NCBI GenBank assembly: GCA_949752735.1
Contig: OX457037.1
Location: forward strand, 19,883,039 to 19,947,038
Source: Lumbricus terrestris
Lineage: Eukaryota; Annelida; Clitellata; Crassiclitellata; Lumbricidae
DNA length: 64,000 nucleotides
Direction of reading: 5' to 3'
In this document: in pieces, positions 1-10,660 of the stretch
How positions within the stretch are numbered: position 1 is the stretch's first letter
Layout: every line of letters begins with the position of its first letter
Program-made: the position numbers and the translations under genes
Notes under the pieces: model-generated
Told to the model about the DNA's origin: nothing
Databases searched by the model: none
What the model saw: only the letters and a program-made list of their open reading frames with translations

Positions 1-372
1 TGATAGCCTAGGCCTACAAGGCCTACCGGTGTCGTTCAAATGTACGACTGTCAACCAGTGCACACAAAGTCAGACGGCCTATGCAGGTCACGATCGATAA
101 TTAAAGTCGCTATTTGTCACAGACGATTTGTTTCAAAAGAAGCAGAGAGTTCGGAAATCGGAAATATAATTATATATATTGAAAAGAAAAACCTAGTAGG
201 CCCCAAGCCTAAATTAACTAGTAATTTTTAAATGCTATTTCTTCCTCACATCATAAACCACACGCAGATTCCCAACTTCTCTATAAATTATGGCCTATCT
301 GACTATTAACATTCTATTTACAACACCGGCCCACGACAATATTGTACCGCAATATTGGTTCCGAGCTAATGA

Positions 373-373
<1 letters not shown>

Positions 374-446
<73 letters not shown>
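374..446. repeat. Compound (TG)n/(GA)n microsatellite
   Basis: About 21 bases of TG repeats run straight into about 52 bases of GA repeats. Reading frames through it (His-Thr, Ser-Leu, Arg-Glu runs) are low-complexity artefacts. Confidence 0.97.
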
Positions 447-448
<2 letters not shown>

Positions 449-1255
449 TACGAACACGTAGCTTCCAAAAGAACAAGACTTTTGCTTCGAGACAGTTTCG
501 ATAAGTCGAGACAGTGACCTGGAGACCGAGACAATAGGTTCCGAGACCGAGACCGATTATAAAAAACTGTCTCGAGAGTCGAGACCATACAACTCTGGCG
601 TCAGACGCGATTAAATAGCACTCACAGACAAGATACAAGCACACATCGAAAATTATCAAAGTCATTGCCACAAACACTGTCACTGGAAAATAGAAACTCT
701 AACCCACACAACAAACCAGTGCATCACTGCGTCAAGTACTGACAGTGATGTGCGATAGTACAGCCAATATGGGAAACGCTGTGCACGTTTCTGTCGTTCG
801 TGTACAATAGTTGCCTTGCCAGTTGGCTTATCTAAGGCACCATGGCGAAACAAAGCGACGAGTACAGACGAAAATAGGGTGTAGTCGAGAGTAGCCAAGT
901 TGTCGCATTGTCCGAAAGAATAACCCAACTCCTTAAGATTATATTACATTATCAGCCAATATCATGATGGAGACGATTATTAGTGTAGGGTCGCATGAGG
1001 TATGATAGTGGGTACGGGTAATGAATCTGTAGGTCTAGGAATCGGCCAAAGGCTAGACGCAGTTCTGGGTTAAAACAAAAAGCCAAGGACCCTCCTAAGA
1101 CAAATCAGAACCAGCTTTTGATGGACTCTCGCCGTTAAAATATTAAGGCAACAAACTAAACATGTTGGCATAGGCCTATATGCAGCGAATCATATTTCAC
1201 AATAGCTGTGAGTGTGAAAAGATCGTGTACATTGCAGAAGAGGTACTATACTTAC
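447..1255. other. Gene-free stretch downstream of the Ig-like gene
   Basis: No convincing exon, repeat or RNA was recognised. If the minus-strand Ig-like gene has further exons (a membrane anchor, for example) they would lie here or beyond the window start. The minus frame at 680-928 has no transmembrane-like run or family resemblance. Confidence 0.4.
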
Positions 1256-1618
1256 CCTCTAAGTAGATTTTAGGCAGATAGCAAGCGACTTCCGTATTAA
1301 ACTCAGCCGTCCATTTTGAGTCGCGAAACATCGGCGCCGTTGGGATATGCCTTCCTTCTGCTGGAAATGCGAGACGACAGGTAAAAGCGAGGATATTCTT
1401 ATCAGTCGTTACTTTGACTGTATTGCAGAGGCTAGAACCAAGACTTTGCTGACTTGGACAGGGTTTTGTTTCTCCGATGACAACGCTTCCGTCGAATTCA
1501 TTGCGGAAGATCAGAGATGCATTCCACATGCCGTTGACGATGACCCTACAGGTCAGAGTCAACGGGTCGTCCTTCTTCGGAGTTCCAGGCCTTGATTTGA
1601 ACCCACATAGGTGTTTTT
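1256..1618 (-). CDS. Ig-like domain exon (C2-type), exon 4 of the split Ig-superfamily gene
   Basis: This 363-nt exon is open throughout in one frame. It starts after an acceptor reading TTCTTGTAG and ends at a strong donor, AGAGG/GTAAG. It is symmetric phase 1-1, the classic arrangement for extracellular Ig-domain exons. The peptide contains DPLTLTCRV, a Trp about 10 residues later and, some 50 residues on, ILAFTCRLAF, giving the spaced Cys-Trp-Cys pattern of an Ig fold. Extra cysteines (KPC, SLC) suggest an additional disulphide. It fits in frame downstream of the exon at 3655-4047, across a 2 kb intron that holds a truncated hAT copy. Exons may be missing in between, and the 3' end of the gene is not identified. 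The product is probably secreted or cell-surface; ligand and role are unknown. The Ig assignment is from pattern only. Confidence 0.62.
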
Positions 1619-2191
1619 CTACAAGAACAGTTGGCGCATTTCTCTAGCATTCAGTCTGTGCATCCGACATGTCCTTACATCATTACGTATCTCAATTGAG
1701 TTAGGACCACTGTTAGCATTACCAACTTGTAAACGTTCACATTTCCCCAGCGTTAAAGAAAATTGCTGAATGATGTAGGCCCTACCATCTATATACAATA
1801 GTTACTGGTAGCCTACTCATGCAATGTAACTTTGATTAACTCAATGCTCGTGCGTATAAAATTATTTCTGTCATGAGTCGTCCAGCAAAATTCAGTATGC
1901 AAATTGCAATGGTCTTATGTTAGTTTTAATATAAATTGCCAAAATCAAACACACGAAAGGTTGCATTTTACCATTAAGCCTTTTTCAAGTTGTGAAGAAT
2001 ATAAGCAGGCCTATATTGAACAATGATTAAAATTGTGATGCAAATCTTGCTCTCGTTTGTGGACAGTTTCGTCCCAAATAAAACTTTAAAATGCAACACA
2101 CCTGTTTGCATAAAAAATCGGGCTAAAATTGTTCATGAAGCGAGATATGCGTGTTCACAGTGTGAATTTTGTGAATATAACTTTCGTAACC

Positions 2192-2225
2192 CTATATAAT
2201 TATATATATATATATATATATATAT
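2192..2225. repeat. (TA)n microsatellite
   Basis: A pure run of TA dinucleotides inside the presumed last seen intron of the Ig-like gene. Confidence 0.9.
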
Positions 2226-2494
2226 GTGCGTACATTTCCCGCCATCTGACTAACTGTCCCTCGTTCCTTCTATTAATTGTCTTGTTTTGATATTCACTAT
2301 TTTGATATCGACTAAACGACTCTGTTTAAACGCTACAAAACTCAATTGATCTGGTTTAGAAGTAAGTCTTAAGCAACAGCTGTCTAAACTTGGCTTTCAA
2401 TAACTTATCGAGAAATTCCCTGCCTATATGCTACATAAGAACTTATTCTTCTAATGTACGAAACCTTTGCAATGGACTATCACAACTGACTCGT

Positions 2495-3290
2495 CAGCGG
2501 CGTAGCTAGCTTTTCATGGGCCCGTGTGCAGAGGTCCCTCATGGGCCCATGTTGGCCTTGCAAGACCAGTATCTTTTCGTACTTGTAATCAAAGATCACC
2601 AAAACTAATCTATGGCATTGCTATTAGGCCTAACACAAGTAATAGTCCTACAACTCACAGAATAAACATGAATGCTGCAAGAATGAGACAGATGAATTAA
2701 AGTGTTATACATGTAGCTGCAGTGGTTTCTCAGCCGAATTTAAAATCTATCACGTTTCAGACTTATCCACTTATTATTGGTAGGCCTATGCCTACATCTG
2801 TAGGCCTACCTAAAACGATATCACGGCATCGTAGAATTTTCTTTCTAGCATTTTGTTCAGCAAAAATGCAAATCGTCTATTAATTCTGGCCCATGATTTG
2901 CAAGTTGAATACCAAAACGACATAATCATCAGTTTTTCAGAGTAGGCCTACCCAAAAATAAGTTCAACGATATTTCCTGCAAGTGCATAAATAGGGGCAA
3001 ATTTATACGTGATTCCCTATGACTCTGATTCACACGTGCTGAATTTTGTGTCTCCCTGATTTTGCGGTGAGAGCTGAGAGAAGTTGAGAGCGGTAACCTA
3101 TGGGAATTATAGAAAAATAACTGGGGTCAGACTATATGATCCACGTGGAGTTGGATTGTGAAAAGGTGAAAAGAAGACCTGACTACATGTGACCCTATTG
3201 TCCTTATAAGACTAACGAGGGTTGAACCACCTCAAACCCCCGCAATTCTCACCCTGGTTGAGAGAGCTGTCAGGTCACTGTCGTTACCGC
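2495..3290. mobile_element. Truncated hAT-type non-autonomous element, related to the one at 44864-46141
   Basis: It begins with CAGCGGCGTAGCTAGC and TTTTCATGGGCCCGTG, the same terminal block that ends the complete copy at 46141, in inverted orientation. The match continues to a block ending near CACCCTGGTTGAG. The opposite terminus is absent, so the copy is truncated. It lies in an intron of the Ig-like gene. Confidence 0.75.
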
Positions 3291-3654
3291 CGTGTGTGGC
3301 GACTGAGGCAACGGTGGTCAGTCTTGCAATTAGCCACTTTAGGAATCAATCACCTGAATTTGATGCTACAAATCGTTTAATTGTTATAAAATATTTGGAC
3401 ATTGTCACCACTGTCAATAGATCTATTACATTTTGGTGTAGTTCCTTAACAATTCCCTAGTTTTTGCAGTTATTCTTTCTAAAGCTAACAGGAGACAATG
3501 CCTTTGTGTAGGTCTAAATGACCTCAGCATTGCAATATTATATACCATTGCCGCGGGTAGGTTATAGAGATGCTACGTTAATTACAGCTTTCTCTAAGTA
3601 TTATTATAGATCATTGCGATTTGTTAAATTCTATGACTCCCAAGAAATTCTCAC

Positions 3655-4047
3655 CATAAGTCATCAGAGTGATCGCCACATCAAAGGTTTCTTTAGAACT
3701 TTCTTCATCAGTTTCTTCAGTTTCTTCAGTTCTATCTTGTTCCGCAAACACTCGTAATATGTCAGCATAACCGAGTTGAACTTTCTGGATAATCAGGCCT
3801 TGATTCTGAGCATCATATTTTAAAATGCTCTTCCAGGAAGTGTTATAGGTCCTCAGAGACATCTTCGAGTTGTTAGAAAGCAGACGCCCGATTTCTGTGC
3901 CAAGTCTCTGGCTAAACAATCGAGTACCATTTGGAGGAGGTGTAATTGGAGAAAAAGGTACGTTCGTTCCAACTTCTGCGACATAGTTCACCAACTTAAT
4001 TTTGTGCTCATCCTGCCAACCGCTATAGTCTTCCACGGAAAAAGTAC
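3655..4047 (-). CDS. Ig V-like exon with atypical cysteine positions (exon 3 of Ig-superfamily gene)
   Basis: The exon is 393 nt, starts after GGTTCACAG at 4048 and ends at TATG/GTGAGA. This gives phase 1 at both ends, matching the neighbouring exons. The peptide has features of a V-type Ig domain: AEVGTNVPFSP near the B-strand, a Trp (SWKSIL) in the middle and QGLIIQKVQL before the F-strand. However, Pro and Val stand where the two canonical cysteines would be. An acidic run rich in Glu and Thr follows near the C-terminal end. An upstream acceptor (AACAG at about 4083) would lengthen the exon but breaks phase with the 30-nt exon, so the later one was preferred. The Ig assignment is an inference from spacing; the exon itself is supported by both splice sites and phase. 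Confidence 0.55.
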
Positions 4048-4594
4048 CTGTGAACCACATAGTTGCACATCCAAGGTAAGGTTTAATCCTGTTTGTTCTT
4101 TAGAGTGTAGAATTTCATGTAGGCCTATGTAGGCTACTGTATCGGGTAATTCTAGAACATCTAAAGATAGATTACCTGCTTCGGCAATATTTTGTTGAAT
4201 ATATGGTAGACCACGGAATTAAGGTAAGCCATCATTGTAGGAATACCAAAACAAAATTGAAATGAAATTGAAAGCTGTTAAGGTGCATAGGTCTACTGCA
4301 TAGCCTAGACGTTTTTAAGATTACGAGGCATATGCTTGTATTGAAAATAAGCAGGATCATTGACATAAAATAATGATTACATGTGCGAATGTCAGTATTA
4401 ATATACAAATTGGGCCCACTGTGCTTCTATGGCGAGAATTAAATTTCAATAGGCTTATCAAGACTAAAGTTTCAAACAAGAAAAACCGAAGATAGGCCTA
4501 TCAACAGTGCTTATAATCATTTTGATCACGTTGTGATCATAATCGTGAACTTTAGGAGTTATTACGATGATGACAATTTCTACAACTCAGTTAC

Positions 4595-4624
4595 CTGACT
4601 GACTTTCTTCAGGTTCTGATAAAC
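4595..4624 (-). CDS. 30-nt mini-exon of the Ig-like gene (exon 2)
   Basis: A pyrimidine-rich acceptor (CTTGACTTTTTTGCAG) and a donor (CAG/GTAACT) enclose exactly 30 nt, phase 1-1. It encodes a short hydrophilic linker, LSEPEESQS, between signal peptide and first domain. It is too short for ORF finding; support is the perfect phase match on both sides. Confidence 0.55.
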
Positions 4625-5075
4625 CTGCAAAAAAGTCAAGTGATGGAAGATTAGAAGCATGATGTGGCAGCATGGTTATTGTTTATCGCAATCCTATAGC
4701 CTATAAACGGTAAAGACACTGTATCGGGAGGCTCAAATCTGCAAACACTACACATGTAATTAGCAGTACAGTCATCTGCGTAACTTTAGTGCTGAAAATC
4801 TCTTACAGCGCTTTTCAATAGGCGGTAGCCTATCAGTACTGTAGGCCTACGCGACAAACTAACACATTTGTTTCATCCAGCAAAATTTAATGTCGTTAGC
4901 TTTGCTATACAATAGGCCCCTATACAGCATACAAGAAAGGCATCATTCAGCACCAAAAAATAACATAAAGCATAGGCCTAATAATATACGCAACAACAAT
5001 AATAATAGAACTGGCTGTTGGAATCAGCCCAATATTAATTATTCTTAGTATCAACCAAACATTTCTCCGACTTAC

Positions 5076-5148
5076 CCAATGGCATACAAGTCATCCACAG
5101 CAGCCATGTGACTAGCAAGACTTCACGAGTTTTCTGCATCACTGTCAT
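5076..5148 (-). CDS. Signal-peptide exon of the Ig-like gene (exon 1, start codon)
   Basis: From ATG at 5148 the exon encodes 24 residues and one extra base, ending at TTGG/GTAAGT, an excellent donor. The peptide has a short polar N-terminus (MTVMQKTRE) followed by a hydrophobic core (VLLVTWLLWMTCM), a typical secretion signal; a second in-frame Met is at residue 4. Phase 1 at the end is usual for signal-peptide exons of Ig genes. Spliced directly to the exons at 4595-4624, 3655-4047 and 1256-1618, the frame stays open for about 286 residues. No TATA box or first non-coding exon was recognised upstream. Clear signal peptide plus Ig-like exons implies a secreted or type I membrane protein. Confidence 0.62.
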
Positions 5149-5477
5149 ATGGTTTTGAACACGCAGATCTAGTTTCTTTTTCATTCACAGCGACACATAT
5201 AGCATCGCGCGGAGGCGATCAGGCTATTATTACATAATTAAGCTTATAATAATTATTACTGTAAGACGCTCTTTATGGCAAACTGATGACGACATCGTTA
5301 GCCATGTTTACGTCACAGATCGCAATATAGATATACACGTCAATTCCTTCGTTGTGATAATTTACGTATTATACTATACAGCACAACACAATGGTTTTAG
5401 CGTAAGATTGTGCCATAAGACGGATAAAAGCGTAACAGTGGACAGAAAACAGTTGGGCCTACAAGCCCTATATCTAT

Positions 5478-7828
5478 TAGGGTGCATCAAACGCCCCAAA
5501 GTTATCAAAATGCATTGTTCCTAGGCTTAAAATGTTCCTTTTATCTCCAATATATCCCTGATCAAAAAGCATAAAAATGAAAAAATTGTTTAGTATCCCA
5601 CCTCCATTTTTTAAAATGTAGCCTACATAATTATCATTCGACATACATTATTGAATTTGTCGGATTGTATGGCGTTTTAACTGGACTTGTTTTAGGCTGG
5701 AAAGAAATATATCATAGTTACTATATGTTTTATGTTTTAAGTGTTCTGTGTTTTCTATGATATATGAAGTTAACTATTCTATGTTTCAACATAGAAGGTT
5801 TGATTTGGCGGCAAAGTGCTAGCGGCAAGCGGGAACATTTGGTTTATTAATGACAAAGTGTTAGCTTTTTCTATATTTGTATTATATTTTTCTGGAGTAT
5901 AGTACCTAAGATGCTGATCAATCACAATCATGGATGATTGGATGTTAAATTGTTGATGATGTTAACGAATCAGTCAAGTTGGACAGAATTTAGCTTCAAT
6001 GGGTTGCTCCACAGCTTTGAACACTGCTTTGGGACTCCAAACAAATGCCATTGCTGTCAAATAAGAATATTAAGGAGGAGCGCCTTGCAATTGTTGTTGG
6101 GAATGCAAAAGAGCTGAAGTTCCTCGGTGTGCCATCTTATGCAATGGGATCACAGAGAAAAACGGGGACATCATTGCTGATCTGACCATTGATCTCCTGC
6201 GCTCATGGCAATGTAGTGACTCCATTGTCAACATGGCAATTGGCACCACCGGATCAAATACAGGACACGTTACTGCTGCTTGTGTTACAATTCAGATGCG
6301 GTTAGGTCGAGCTCTTCTCTGGTCAGGATGTCAACATCACGTTGGCGAAGTAATTCTTACACACGTGTTTGAAGATCTTCAAATTGAGACTTCAAAATCA
6401 CCCGAGGTGGTATTATTCACAAGGCTTCGTAAGAACTTCCAGCTCCTCAAGACACATCGGTCAGCAACAGAAAGACTATCACGCTTCGATGATAATGTGT
6501 TCAGTGAGAATGCGAAACCATTCATTGACATTTGCAGAGAACAATTTCGACAGATTTATAGTTCACAGTTGTCCTTTCGTAGAGATGACTATAAGGAATT
6601 TGCAGATTTCTGCCTCTTGTTTCTTGATGGAGAAGTAGAAGGAGATAAAGTCACATTCAAGCGACCTGGAGCACTCTACAAGGCCAGATGGATGGCCAAA
6701 TTGATTTATTCAATCAAGATATGTCTTTTTGAGCAACAGATTGCAAAGCTTCCACGCAACACAATAACAACAGAGCGTCAGGTCACAAAAGTGAGAGACT
6801 TCGTGAATTTTGTGGCCCTGGTTTATAGCTCTTGGTGGATGACTTGTAGTTCGGTGACTGATGCGCCATGGAATGACTTGAAGCTATACAAATCATTCTT
6901 GCAATATGACTTGCTGAATGCACAGGTCTCCGCGAGTGCTCTTCGTGCCTTCAAACGACATTTGTGGTATTTAACGGCAGAAATGGTGCCACTTGCACTG
7001 TTTAGTAATAATGTTCCAGACACTGAACGACGTGCCCTTGCTAATCGCCTGCTTTCAGTTAAGCCAAAAGAACGCTTGCAATTGCCGCAGAACAGATTTA
7101 GATCGGTCTTTGGGAAACCTAAATTTCCAGATGTAATCACAGCTACAACAACTCTTGCCGATCTTGCAGGGACTGACTCGTGGTATATGTTTGAAATACT
7201 ACAAGTTGACACTCAGTTCCTCAAGGAAGAGCTGTCTGACTGGTGGAGCCGCAATGACTATCAAACTGCTATGACAAACATTGAAGCACTCTACGTAATC
7301 AATGACTGTGCTGAGAGAGAAGTGAAGCTCAGCTCGGATTTTCTGTCAGCATCAAAGACTGAACAGCATTATCAAGATGTGCTTCAAGTTGTGGAACAAG
7401 ACCGGCAGAGACAATCCAATCCGCGCAAACCCAAGCCAACTTCCAAATGACAATATCCGCTTGACATGTGTCATGTAATAGCATCGCAACATAAATGTTT
7501 TTACAATAGTAATAATAAATATGCTCACTTTTAAGAATCTTTGCAATACTTTGCAATACTTCTGAAGATGGTTCTTGGCTAATACAGCACATATAATGTT
7601 AAGAACTATTGGACCTATCTTTAAAGTCTTGTTGCAGCATAATAATGCATAATCTGTTCAGCGTGTTCGCCATTGTAAAACTTCAGTTGCTGGGTGGGAT
7701 ACCTAGAATATGTCAGAAAATCCTCAAATTTTGGGAAACACGCTTTTTTAGTAATAGGAAAAGAAGCGAAATAGGGACAAAAACTTTTGAAAGTTTTTTA
7801 ACAATTATGGGGCGTTTGATGCACCCTA
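5478..7828 (+). mobile_element. 2.35 kb DNA transposon with 21-bp TIRs and 8-bp target duplication
   Basis: The left end starts TAGGGTGCATCAAACGCCCC and the right end is its exact inverse. The flanks carry an identical 8-bp duplication, ATATCTAT (5470-5477 and 7829-7836). The only long ORF of the region (6233-7450) sits inside, in plus orientation. An 8-bp duplication and a TAG/CAG-type terminus are shared with hAT elements, but the protein does not show familiar hAT motifs to me, so the superfamily is left open. Confidence 0.85.
6045..7450 (+). pseudogene. Transposase-like gene, frameshifted and with a changed candidate catalytic residue
   Basis: The main frame (6233-7450, 405 residues) contains IGTTGSNTGH, CQHHVGEVIL and, near the C-terminus, INDCAEREVKL. 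These correspond to motifs I recall from a family of repeated proteins in marine invertebrate genomes (consensus about F-DTT-SNTG, C-HH--E and ND-AER-V); I cannot name the family. In the first motif the expected Asp reads Gly. The N-terminal part lies in another frame, from ATG at 6045 (KELKFLGVPSY), and runs into a stop near 6206, so a frameshift around 6140-6200 separates the halves. The coding region sits between the TIRs of the 5478-7828 element and is followed by AATAAA at 7514. It is probably the dead transposase of that element rather than a host gene. Confidence 0.7.
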
Positions 7829-7999
7829 ATATCTATCTATCTTTAGCGGAAGCATTCGAATACCACAGCTTTGCATCTGTCGTTATACCAAAGTCTTACT
7901 CTACGTAACATAACGGCTCCACTTGCACACGCTAAAGCAGCGTTTCCCAAACTGGGATGGGATGAGCACAAGGGTTCCGCGAAAAGCTGTAAATAAAAG

Positions 8000-9370
8000 A
8001 AATTTTAGTGAGAAATTTTACTGGAGTACAACGTTTCATACAGCTTTTGAGTATTTACTGAAAGTTTTAAACTACAGATAATCGTCTTTGTGTTTTGTCC
8101 TCATCCACTGAGCGGCTATCCGAACTTTCATTGCCCATTAGAAATCCAGCAACTGTTATTTTGTAGACATCACTGCTGAGACATAAAGTCACAAAATGTG
8201 GAATAAAATATGCAATATTAAGCATATCAAGATGAAACTTGTTTTGTAGTGTAGGTAGATCATCGGTGCATCCATAAAATTGCTTAAATTGCTACTGGAC
8301 ACGATTTCTTCTTCAAAATCTGGCTTGGGGTGGAGGCACCCAAAAGGCCACTCTTGCCCCACCATGTGGGGCATGAATATCATGCCACTTTTATCCCTTG
8401 TTGAGGGCAAGATTGGCATGCCCTTCGTACCCCAGAGACAGTAACATAGGCTACGTTTTCAACAATTTTGCTTTACAGCAATAAGCAGGAATTTATGTTT
8501 TATATATTAAATCAGACTATTGCACACACCAATGCATAGTGTGATGAGAAGATACCTTCCCTGAAATCCTTCAAGTACCGATTTTGCTAAGCAATAATTA
8601 TTCAGAATTGGCACTCTGTATTAAGCTTGAATCACACAAATCCCAACAATGTTCAATATTTTCTGACATTTAGACAAGTCTTAGTCAGTAAACAACAAAG
8701 CCAAGAGCACACAAGAAATAAGTCAATTGTGACTTTTAATTTTCTGTGTTTTAAATGCATTTTTATTTCTCGGCTTCCATTGTCATTCCATTTTTAGGTA
8801 CCTGCCATCGCAGAAGGTAGCCCCCTCTTTGCTCCATCTTATGCACGTTTTCCTCTATAGACATGCTTTGCACGCACTTGACTTCATGCAGCATTGCTAA
8901 ATATTCGCTCCTTCTTTTACGCTTGCCAGCAGCAGTAGGCAGAAGAACCTGGCGATGGCTTTTCTAAACAAGAGAACTAAACGTCAAGCCCTTACATGAA
9001 GCCACTTTATTCCTAAACGCTGCTTTACTTGCCTGAATTTCTCAAGGTGAGAATATGCAGAGTATCAGCGGTATCACTAACTGAATTTCTTCGCAGATGA
9101 GCAATCATTGAGCATAGGCTGGAAGTCAGTGGCAGCACTGTTCTGAATGTCCTCATAGGTGAAGATGGGCTAAGCCCCATTGGTAGCCTCTCGTGTTTAA
9201 ATTTCCTGGAGGGACCAGACAGGAACAGTTTCTCTCTTTCTCTCTCATCACTTATCTCAATTTGTAAAAGAAAAATATGGGCAGTTGATACTCTTATATG
9301 ACTTTTTCAAAGGCAGGTGCTACCTTAATATTGATTGCACTATCTTATGCTTTGACTTCTCAGTTGTTAG
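8000..9370. other. Gene-free interior of the 3.7 kb hAT element, left part
   Basis: No coding signal was recognised. The stretch 8330-8440 contains CCACTCTTGCCCCACCATG and related blocks that recur, partly inverted, near 10550-10660 and 10970-11025. Confidence 0.5.
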
Positions 9371-9399
9371 TGCTCGCATGTAGGCCTACCCCAAGACAG

Positions 9400-10300
9400 C
9401 ACGCTGGTTAAGCACGGAGCTCTGGTTTCCGGGGCGTTTTGAGCTTTGCACTGATTCTTTGAATTCTGGTGATGTTCCAAGTTTTCTATTCATCATAAGC
9501 TTTTGCAACCTTTTCACTTTCGTGTCCTGTTTTAAAGTTGCAACTGTATAATATTGGTTATTGGTGCTCTCTTTCCTGATTATGAATTCTCAACCAAAGT
9601 CCGTGACTTTGGTGTCGCTCTCACGCTCTGGGTCAAGAGCTCACTTTTGCTCCACACATTCACTCACTCAGCCGTGTCTGTTATTATCAACTGCATCAAC
9701 TACGCACTGTTGCTCGCTCGCTTAGCCTACTCCTACTGTTGCTGCTACCCGTGTCCATTCTTTCGTTACCACCAGACTTGACTACTGTTGCTCTTTCTAT
9801 TCTTGCCTAAGGCAGTACGCTGGTCGAGCACGGAAGAGTGTGTCTGTCTGAGTTGCCTTGATCGCGTCCTGCTCTCTGCAGCCCGCCATATCGGCCCCAT
9901 ACCCAAATTCAACTATCTCCAGCTATATGCTTGACGTTCTCAACTATAGTTTCCTGTAAAGCAGCAAATAGAGAATAGGATCTCTACCCTAGTCTGGCAC
10001 TGCCTGCTGGACCTTGCCCCTTTCTACCTTTGAGAGCTCTGTAACTCTACTCTTAGTGCTCGCCACTTCCGCTCTATCGCTCAATTGAAAAGTCTGTTCT
10101 CGGTCCCCCTTTGCTCGTGGCCTACTTCCACTATATGCATCAACATGGAATTGCCTTCCTCTGGCACTCTGCTCCCTTTCTAAAAGTCATTCTCAGGTTT
10201 TCCTTTCTCATCTTAAGACAGTTTTATTTGGCCGCGCTGAGGTTGGGAGCGCCTCTGTGTAGTCTACTTGAAGAGGCGCTATACAAATGCATTTAATGAA
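9400..10300 (+). pseudogene. Decayed L2/CR1-type LINE, C-terminal part and 3' tail
   Basis: Broken frames in plus orientation resemble the C-terminal region of the LINE at 24976-26380: a stretch before the 'CNSLL' region, then 'SLSKSHSQVFLSHLKTVLFG'. The 3' end reads GGGAGCGCCTCTGTGTAG, then GAGGCGCTATACAAATGC, then a short (TGAA)n tail. Many stops and shifts show it is old. Confidence 0.65.
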
Positions 10301-10618
10301 TGAATATCCTGTTGAAGGATTCCAATGGCGTAGGCCAATAGCTTGAAATTCCATGCTTTATCATTGCCTGGCATTTCGAAAAATCTCCACTATAGACACC
10401 ATTTTCATGGCATGGCACAATACTTCGTCAGTGTGACATTCTCGCTGAGTTTTACGCTTATATATAACGTTGAATCACATAGTACATTATGTACAACGCC
10501 AAAGTGCCAACCAATTAATAAACTAATATAGTGGTAGGATACCTGGGGGCAAAACTGGCATACCGCTGGGGCAAAAGTGTCAGTGTCAAAAGTGTGATGG
10601 GGCAATAGTGGCACGTAA

Positions 10619-10660
10619 AACGGGGGCAAAAGTGGCATACAAAGCCACTTTTGCCCCGAT
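10619..10660. repeat. Perfect hairpin of GGGGCAAAAGTGGC
   Basis: CGGGGGCAAAAGTGGC is followed after seven bases by GCCACTTTTGCCCCG, a near-perfect inverted repeat. Partial direct copies lie at 10552-10610 and 10975-11020, so it is part of a short repeat cluster. Confidence 0.8.

Noticed and set aside
3518..3757. 79-residue plus ORF
   Set aside because: It overlaps the supported minus-strand exon 3655-4047 in antisense and has no family match.
6823..7212. 129-residue minus ORF within the transposon
   Set aside because: Antisense shadow of the 405-residue transposase-like frame.
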